DNA of 19,021 nt, from assembly GCA_903960725.1 (NCBI GenBank), contig CAJCBY010000498.1, positions 1-19,021 on the forward strand. The letters run 5' to 3'. The stretch comes from an uncultured Cytophagaceae bacterium. GTDB taxonomy: Bacteria; Bacteroidota; Bacteroidia; Cytophagales; Spirosomataceae. This document shows positions 14,707-19,021 of the stretch, in pieces. A program made the translations under genes and the position numbers. How positions within the stretch are numbered: the first letter of the stretch is position 1; every line of letters begins with the position of its first letter. The notes under the pieces are model-generated. The model searched no databases. It was not told the origin of the DNA and worked only from the letters and a program-made list of their open reading frames with translations.

Positions 14707-16121
14707 AGACTCTTTAATTTTCGATAGATCTCAGGCTGAAGGCGGTAGGTAAACATCCGTTGATCTTGCTCATCTAATTGAATATCCAATATTTCTTGAT
14801 TCACAAAAATCAACCCTAACATCTTCGTAAAGTTATCAATCAGCTTTGCTCTAAACTGACGTTGCGATTCTGGTGAACTTTTGTGTTTGCCAAAGAAGGC
14901 AATAATCTGATGCCCGTTCACAAAACCTTGTTCGTAATTCAATATCAAAAAATCAAGAAACAGGCGCTCATTTGCCCCAAGCATAAATCGAATAGACTTC
15001 TTCAATCTATTCCGCCTAACTCGCCTGAAAATTTCAATGGCGAGTCCAATGAACAAGCCGCACCCTAAAACAATCAGTAAGTTAGAAAAATCCTCTACCC
15101 AAGAACCCTGATCTAAAGTGCCTACGTATTCAGATTCGCTTAATAACTTTTCTACAGAAGCAACAGAAAACCCGGTCTCCTCTACTGAGGTTTTGACTAG
15201 GTTATTTGACCAGATTAACGAATCCCCACTTACGTGCATGTAGGTTTCAGAATCATCCCCGCGATTCGCATTCAAGTAAATTCGGTGAGGATTTTTCCAT
15301 TGATACACCTTAAAGTCGTCATCCACATCAACAAACAACATGGTGTCGTAAGCAAAGTCCTTATTAGGCTTATCAGAAATAATAAAGTACCTCCCATTAA
15401 AGACGAATGGTTTCGTTTCTTTCGAGTCGAGGAAGTTTAAAACGAGGGGCAATTTAATTTCCCCTAAGCGAGTAAAACGTTGATTAAAGAAATCAAATTC
15501 ATATATACCGTAATCGCGGTTGTAGGCGGTTTTCTTTTCGGTATCATTCATTTCTACCGTACTCAGCAAGTAGAATCGGTCTTTCTTGGGGGAATAACCG
15601 GCCATTCCATCAAAAATGGAAGCGGGTACATCACCCTCGGCAGCGATGCTTAACCATTCTTTGGCAATGAAATCAAATTTTGTGATGACATTCGTCGATT
15701 TCCAAAAACCATATCCACCAAACGAATAAATCTCATCGCCACGCATAAAAACGCTATTCTTGCAATTAGCCCCTCTAAAAAAGGTTTGATCAATACGCGT
15801 CAAAGTCCAGGTAGACTTATCTAGTTTGTACAACTGACCCGTACAATGAATGGTTAAATAAAAAGTAGATGTTTGATTAATTCGAAACTCATGGACACCT
15901 TCTGAGGTCGGCAAGATAGCATTATAATCTACATTGACAGCCTTAATGGTATCTAACATCATCCACCCTTTCTCCGCTGTAAAACGCTCGATGGTATGTG
16001 CTTTAACGTGCAATCGCAAATAATTAGTTGACTTATCCTCCTGCCATTTGATGTACTGTGCCATCCCTTTTGAGGTAAAAAGAAGACACAGAAAGAGGAA
16101 CAGACTTGCTTTTTTTAGCAT
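14703..16121 (-). CDS. Membrane-spanning Kelch-type protein with cytoplasmic tail (possible one-component regulator)
   Basis: A 472-residue protein with four visible parts. Residues 1-21 are a signal peptide ending M-A-Q. Residues 22 to about 340 are a periplasmic beta region; GDEIYSFGGYGFWKSTNVITKFDF at about 128-151 and KEWLSI are a Kelch-like blade and other strands suggest a propeller. Residues 346-366 (FSNLLIVLGCGLFIGLAIEIF) are one membrane helix, followed by the basic stop-transfer RRVRRNRLKK. The last 97 residues are cytoplasmic: ERLFLDFLILNYEQGFVNGHQIIAFFG, then ESQRQFRAKLIDNF and DEQDQRMFTYRL. This tail reads like a winged helix and resembles tails I recall from other Bacteroidota propeller proteins, but that is memory, not a search. 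Sensor-regulator is inference; a scaffold role is the alternative. Confidence 0.65.
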   Translation of the reverse strand: MLKKASLFLFLCLLFTSKGMAQYIKWQEDKSTNYLRLHVKAHTIERFTAEKGWMMLDTIKAVNVDYNAILPTSEGVHEFRINQTSTFYLTIHCTGQLYKLDKSTWTLTRIDQTFFRGANCKNSVFMRGDEIYSFGGYGFWKSTNVITKFDFIAKEWLSIAAEGDVPASIFDGMAGYSPKKDRFYLLSTVEMNDTEKKTAYNRDYGIYEFDFFNQRFTRLGEIKLPLVLNFLDSKETKPFVFNGRYFIISDKPNKDFAYDTMLFVDVDDDFKVYQWKNPHRIYLNANRGDDSETYMHVSGDSLIWSNNLVKTSVEETGFSVASVEKLLSESEYVGTLDQGSWVEDFSNLLIVLGCGLFIGLAIEIFRRVRRNRLKKSIRFMLGANERLFLDFLILNYEQGFVNGHQIIAFFGKHKSSPESQRQFRAKLIDNFTKMLGLIFVNQEILDIQLDEQDQRMFTYRLQPEIYRKLKSL

Positions 16122-16140
16122 TTGATTGTGATTGCGTCCC

Positions 16141-16148
16141 CAAAATTA
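16141..16148 (-). promoter_or_regulatory. -7 box for the Kelch-type gene
   Basis: On the minus strand TAATTTTG, an exact TAnnTTTG match, 19 bases before the ATG at 16121. CTTG-like sequence at about 16167-16170 could be a weak -33. It is the left arm of an 8-bp inverted repeat with the psd box, separated by 2 bases. Confidence 0.55.
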
Positions 16149-16150
16149 AC

Positions 16151-16158
16151 TAATTTTG
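16151..16158 (+). promoter_or_regulatory. -7 box for psd
   Basis: TAATTTTG, an exact match, lying 31 bases before the psd ATG; the implied leader is about 27 bases. TTG at 16126-16128, 22 bases upstream, is a possible -33. It is the right arm of the inverted repeat shared with the opposite-facing box at 16141-16148. Confidence 0.55.
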
Positions 16159-16189
16159 TAAATTAACAAGGTTTATTAGCATTCCACGC

Positions 16190-16849
16190 ATGACATTACA
16201 CAGAGAAGGACGAACACTATTACTCACTTCATTACTTATCGTATTAGGTATTAATGGCCTGGTTGCGTATTTCTTCCCTGAAAATGTTTATTTGAGAGAG
16301 GCTATCGTTGTTATCACCGCCTTGTTTTACCTGATTATCTTACAATTTTTTCGTGTTCCAAAGCGTCACACCGAGCTGAACCCTAAACATATCATCGCTC
16401 CGGCTGATGGTAAAGTAGTGGTTATCGAGGAGACCGTCGAAACCGAGTATTTCAACGGACCACGCCGCCAGATTTCGATCTTTATGTCACCTATCAATGT
16501 GCACATTAACTTCAATCCAATCTCTGGAATCGTGTCCTATTTCAAATACCATCCAGGCAAATTCTTAGTGGCTTGGCATCCTAAATCCAGTACCGAGAAC
16601 GAGCGTACGACCTACGTAGTAAAGCATGAAAATGGCACGGAAGTACTATTCCGTCAGATTGCGGGGGCTTTAGCGAAACGTATTTGCTGGTATGCGAAAG
16701 AAGGGGATGCTGTCGTACAGGGGACGGAATTTGGCTTTATTAAATTTGGTAGTCGCATCGACATCTACTTGCCTTTAGACGCAGAAATCTGTGTTAATCT
16801 AGACGACAAACCAGTAGGCGGCGAAACAGTGATCGCTAAATTAGCCTAG
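16190..16849 (+). CDS. psd: Phosphatidylserine decarboxylase proenzyme (short form)
   Basis: A 219-residue enzyme of the short Psd group that turns phosphatidylserine into phosphatidylethanolamine at the inner membrane. Residues 9-29 and 37-54 are hydrophobic membrane-associated segments. APADGKVVVIEE at 70-81 and FMSPINVHINFNPISG at 98-113 (with H105) are the core, and FIKFGSRIDIYLP at 183-195 contains the self-cleavage site G187-S188; cleavage would give a large beta chain and a small alpha chain with an N-terminal pyruvoyl group from S188. The short FGS form replaces LGST of the long E. coli type. Divergent from the Kelch-type gene; its TAG interlocks with that of the convergent fRMsr gene (CTAG, 16846-16849). 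No pssA neighbour is seen. Confidence 0.93.
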   Translation: MTLHREGRTLLLTSLLIVLGINGLVAYFFPENVYLREAIVVITALFYLIILQFFRVPKRHTELNPKHIIAPADGKVVVIEETVETEYFNGPRRQISIFMSPINVHINFNPISGIVSYFKYHPGKFLVAWHPKSSTENERTTYVVKHENGTEVLFRQIAGALAKRICWYAKEGDAVVQGTEFGFIKFGSRIDIYLPLDAEICVNLDDKPVGGETVIAKLA

Positions 16850-17337
16850 GACCACGTAATCCAAGACTCCTCAATTAATCTAATTATTTTCTCCAGACCT
16901 TGCTGATCCACTTCAGAAAAGTCCGCTAAGTGATCTGAATCTAGATCGAAAACGAGTACAACCTCCCCATTCACGATCGCAGGCAATACGATCTCCGATT
17001 TCGACGCGGATGCGCAGGCAATGTGGCCAGGGAATTCCTCCACATCGGGTACTAAAATCGTTTGTTTCGTTGTGTACGCGTGTCCACAAACTCCCTTATG
17101 AAAAGGAATTCTAGTACAAGCCACTGGACCCTGAAATGGCCCTAAGACTAATTGATTTTCTTTCGTTAAGTAGAAGCCCACCCAGAAAAAACCAAATACC
17201 TCGTGCACCGCAGCTGCGATATTCGCGAGGTTCGCGTATTTATCTGTTTCGCCCGCTAGGAGTGATTGAATTTGGGGATATAATGACGCGTATTTTTCCT
17301 CGCGGGTTCCGTCTATTTTTACTAAATCCTCTGCCAT
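16846..17337 (-). CDS. Free methionine-R-sulfoxide reductase (GAF domain)
   Basis: A 163-residue single GAF domain of the fRMsr (MsrC/YebR) group, which reduces free, not protein-bound, methionine-R-sulfoxide. The family block LVLGPFQGPVACTRIPFHKGVCG at 63-85 and the following DVEEFPGHIACASASKSEIVLP are unmistakable, and the three redox cysteines are present: C74, C84 and C108. The start at 17337 (MAEDLVKIDG) is one base after the stop of the preceding gene; an open frame runs 22 codons further but overlaps that gene. It is the last gene of the unit. Cytoplasmic; its likely role is repair of oxidised methionine pools. Confidence 0.92.
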   Translation of the reverse strand: MAEDLVKIDGTREEKYASLYPQIQSLLAGETDKYANLANIAAAVHEVFGFFWVGFYLTKENQLVLGPFQGPVACTRIPFHKGVCGHAYTTKQTILVPDVEEFPGHIACASASKSEIVLPAIVNGEVVLVFDLDSDHLADFSEVDQQGLEKIIRLIEESWITWS

Positions 17338-17338
17338 C

Positions 17339-17812
17339 TTATGCGAAATAACGTTGTAACCAAGTGGTATTTGCTGCTTGCAACCAACCTGCGCGGTAAG
17401 CACCGAGCGATTCGGTTTGTAAAGGGATAATCTGAGTGGATGGCGCTAACAAGGGGTTATTTTTCAAAGCCGTTAAAGGGATCAATGTCAGCTCGTCCCC
17501 TTCCACCACAGCCATGCTGCGATCGAAGAAGTCGATTCCTAAATTTGCTCCCATCTCCTTAAACCAGCGAGTCGAGGCATCAATCGAACAACCGGACGCT
17601 GCATTCACCGTTTCGTCCACCGCTATGACGATCACTTGCTGAAAGCGAATCTCGAAAGAGGCGTTCAATCCTGCTCCGTGTGCTGCCCATTGGGTTAAGG
17701 CAGGTGCTAGGTATTGCTCAATCGCTTGGATTTCCGAAACAGTAAATTTACGGTTCGCCTGGTAGACCCATACGCGGGAATCATCGGGCATTTGTTCAAT
17801 GGGTAAATACAT
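17339..17812 (-). CDS. Conserved Bacteroidota protein of unknown function (often misnamed ABC transporter ATPase)
   Basis: A 157-residue soluble protein beginning MYLPIEQMPDDSRVWVYQANRKFT, with FEIRFQQVIVIAVDETVNAASGCSIDAS in the middle (about 53-80) and RWFKEMGANLGIDFFDR after it. I recognise it as a protein widespread in Bacteroidota genomes that is often labelled ABC transporter ATPase. That label is not supported: there is no Walker A, Walker B or ABC signature. The one conserved Cys (in SGCSIDAS, about C74) could be functional. It sits between the CCG Fe-S protein (4 bases away) and fRMsr (1 base away), so it is likely co-transcribed with redox proteins. Function unknown. Confidence 0.8.
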   Translation of the reverse strand: MYLPIEQMPDDSRVWVYQANRKFTVSEIQAIEQYLAPALTQWAAHGAGLNASFEIRFQQVIVIAVDETVNAASGCSIDASTRWFKEMGANLGIDFFDRSMAVVEGDELTLIPLTALKNNPLLAPSTQIIPLQTESLGAYRAGWLQAANTTWLQRYFA

Positions 17813-17816
17813 AATA

Positions 17817-18590
17817 TTACATGGATTGCTGCACTAACTCAGCTAAATCTACTACTTGGATGTGTTTTTCTTTGCCTACTTTATTTAATCCGTCTTGGAC
17901 CATGACCATGCAGAATGGACAAGCTAAGGCCACTTTGGTGACTCCTGAATCGACCATTTCTTGCACTCTTTTCACCTGCACATCTTCGCCGCCCGCTTCC
18001 GGCTCTTTGAATACTTGTGCGCCGCCTGCTCCGCAGCATAAGCCTTTTGTTCTACAACTTTTCAGCTCAACTAAATCCTTCTTTAATCCAGAAATAATCT
18101 CCCGCGGTGCTTCATAAATCCCATTTGCCCTTCCTAAATAGCAGGAATCATGGTAGGCTACTTGTTCTAAAGTGGAGCCATCGGAGGCCTTCACTTTACC
18201 GGAGCTGATTAATTCTGCCAAAAGCTGGCTGTGGTGAATCACCTCATAATTCCCACCTAAGGTAGGGTATTCATTCTTTAGCGTATTAAAACAATGCGGA
18301 CAGGCCGTTACAATTTTCTTCACCGCATACAGATTCAAGACCTCGATGTTAGACATCGCCTGCATTTGGAATAAAAACTCATTCCCTGCCCTTCTTGCCG
18401 GATCTCCAGTACACGATTCTTCTGTGCCTAAAACGGCAAAGCTGATGCCTACTTTTTGCAAAATCTCTGCAAGAGCTCTCGTCACTTTCTTATGGCGGTC
18501 ATCAAAAGAACCCGCACAACCTACCCAAAAAAGAAATTCTGGCTGCTCCCCCGCTGCGGCGAACTCAGCCATCGTTTTAATCGTCTCCAT
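17817..18590 (-). CDS. CCG-domain (Fe-S)-binding oxidoreductase subunit
   Basis: A 257-residue soluble protein with two CCG (cysteine-rich) domains, the fold that binds a noncubane [4Fe-4S] cluster in heterodisulfide reductase HdrB and occurs in LutA and GlpC. First domain: C25 (WVGCAGSFDD), C60 (EESCTGDPARRAGNEF) and CPHC at 97-100. Second: C150 (YHDSCYLGR), CCGAGGA at 185-191 and CPFC at 224-227. All expected cysteines are kept. The usual partner with ferredoxin and membrane domains is not next to it; the gene before it is a hydroxylase/desaturase, overlapping by 1 nt (TAATG). Likely a cytoplasmic electron carrier in a respiratory chain branch; donor and acceptor are unknown. Confidence 0.88.
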   Translation of the reverse strand: METIKTMAEFAAAGEQPEFLFWVGCAGSFDDRHKKVTRALAEILQKVGISFAVLGTEESCTGDPARRAGNEFLFQMQAMSNIEVLNLYAVKKIVTACPHCFNTLKNEYPTLGGNYEVIHHSQLLAELISSGKVKASDGSTLEQVAYHDSCYLGRANGIYEAPREIISGLKKDLVELKSCRTKGLCCGAGGAQVFKEPEAGGEDVQVKRVQEMVDSGVTKVALACPFCMVMVQDGLNKVGKEKHIQVVDLAELVQQSM

Positions 18591-19021
18591 TATTTCTTTT
18601 GTTGTTCCCGCATTTGCGAAACCGTTAATCGACTTCCATCTTCACTCCAGCCTGGAGGCCCGAAAATATACCCTAAAACACCTTTCATGCTTTTAGCGTT
18701 GGCCACATCTTTGACCATCTGTACCCATTCATAAAAGGCAATTTTCGCTGGATTGTAGCTTTCAATTTGTTTCGTTAATCCATAAGAAGGCCGCTGATTT
18801 TCTGTAACAAAGGATCCAAACATTCGATCCCAAATAATTAGCACCCCCGCATAATTCGTATCTAAATAATCTAAATCCGTCCCGTGGTGCACGCGGTGAT
18901 GCGACGGAGTATTCAAGATATATTCGAACCAACGCGGCATCTTGTTAATCAATTCCGTGTGAATCCAATATTGATATAGCAAACTAGTTTGTTGGAAGAA
19001 CATCACGATAAAAGGATGAAC
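18590..19021 (-). CDS. Fatty acid hydroxylase / sterol desaturase family protein, C-terminal part
   Basis: The last 143 residues of a gene whose start lies beyond base 19021; the frame is open to the window edge (V-H-P-F-I-V-M-F-F), and GTG or ATG near 19001-19006 are internal. QTSLLYQYWIHTE is followed by LNTPSHHRVHHGTD, which holds the last of the histidine clusters (HxxHH) that bind the di-iron centre in this membrane oxygenase family, then NYAGVLIIWDRMFGSF and a C-terminal cytoplasmic stretch. The family hydroxylates or desaturates lipid chains, sterols or carotenoids, and includes alkylglycerol monooxygenase. Substrate cannot be told from the visible part. It overlaps the CCG gene by 1 nt, suggesting electrons or shared regulation. 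Confidence 0.85.
   Translation of the reverse strand, partial: VHPFIVMFFQQTSLLYQYWIHTELINKMPRWFEYILNTPSHHRVHHGTDLDYLDTNYAGVLIIWDRMFGSFVTENQRPSYGLTKQIESYNPAKIAFYEWVQMVKDVANAKSMKGVLGYIFGPPGWSEDGSRLTVSQMREQQKK

Noticed and set aside
17338..17403. Longer start for the fRMsr gene
   Set aside because: It overlaps the preceding gene by 65 bases; the start at 17337 gives the family's normal N terminus one base after the previous stop.
17339..17812. ABC transporter ATPase
   Set aside because: No Walker A, Walker B or signature motif exists in the 157 residues; the name is a carried-over label.
1..19021. Defence island, prophage, CRISPR array or insertion sequence
   Set aside because: No integrase, transposase, nuclease pair, repeat array or terminal repeats were seen on either strand; gene content is housekeeping.

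Overview
The window looks like chromosomal housekeeping DNA from a member of the Bacteroidota, probably order Cytophagales (the order is inference). The signs are: a bacillithiol synthase (BshA), a DUF4834-type small membrane protein, a Bacteroidota-type protein often mislabelled 'ABC transporter ATPase', a carbamoyl-phosphate synthase large chain that ends after its ATP-grasp halves, few Shine-Dalgarno-like sites, and repeated copies of the Bacteroidota -7 promoter box TAnnTTTG just before start codons. About 97 % of the window is coding by my coordinates. No gap exceeds 300 bases; the longest, 11988-12162 (175 bp), holds the divergent carB and folA promoters. I see no tRNA, rRNA, CRISPR array, insertion sequence, prophage or recognisable defence system.

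Layout. 1-442: 3' end of a family 2 glycosyltransferase (+). 432-3190 (-): nuoB, nuoC and two family 2 glycosyltransferases, tightly coupled. 3253-5352 (+): recG. 5349-5918 (-): a YqgE/AlgH protein. 5945-6430 (+): folK. 6414-7565 (-): bshA. 7618-8190 (+): purN. 8254-11987 (-): carB, a DUF4834 protein and two small exported or membrane proteins of unknown function. 12163-13067 (+): folA and moaE, overlapping by 4 nt. 13050-14090 (-): a LuxE-like adenylating enzyme. 14161-14706 (+): a lipoprotein. 14703-16121 (-): a membrane-spanning Kelch-type protein with a cytoplasmic tail. 16190-16849 (+): psd. 16846-19021 (-): free methionine-R-sulfoxide reductase, a conserved unknown protein, a CCG-domain Fe-S protein and the 3' part of a fatty acid hydroxylase/sterol desaturase gene.

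The genes do not form one pathway. Themes are respiration (nuoBC, CCG protein), folate and nucleotide synthesis (folK, folA, purN, carB), thiol and oxidative defence (bshA, fRMsr), envelope and lipid work (glycosyltransferases, psd, hydroxylase, lipoprotein) and molybdenum cofactor (moaE). Strands alternate frequently. Six of the seven convergent gene pairs overlap at their 3' ends, three by exactly 4 nt through interlocked stop codons. Two divergent pairs appear to use overlapping, face-away promoters.

The most interesting candidates are the one-protein sensor architecture at 14703-16121 with its back-to-back promoter at 16141-16158, and the nuoBC pair fused into a transcription unit with glycosyltransferases. 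I do not see a convincing new multi-gene system. Family assignments come from recognised motifs, not from a database search.
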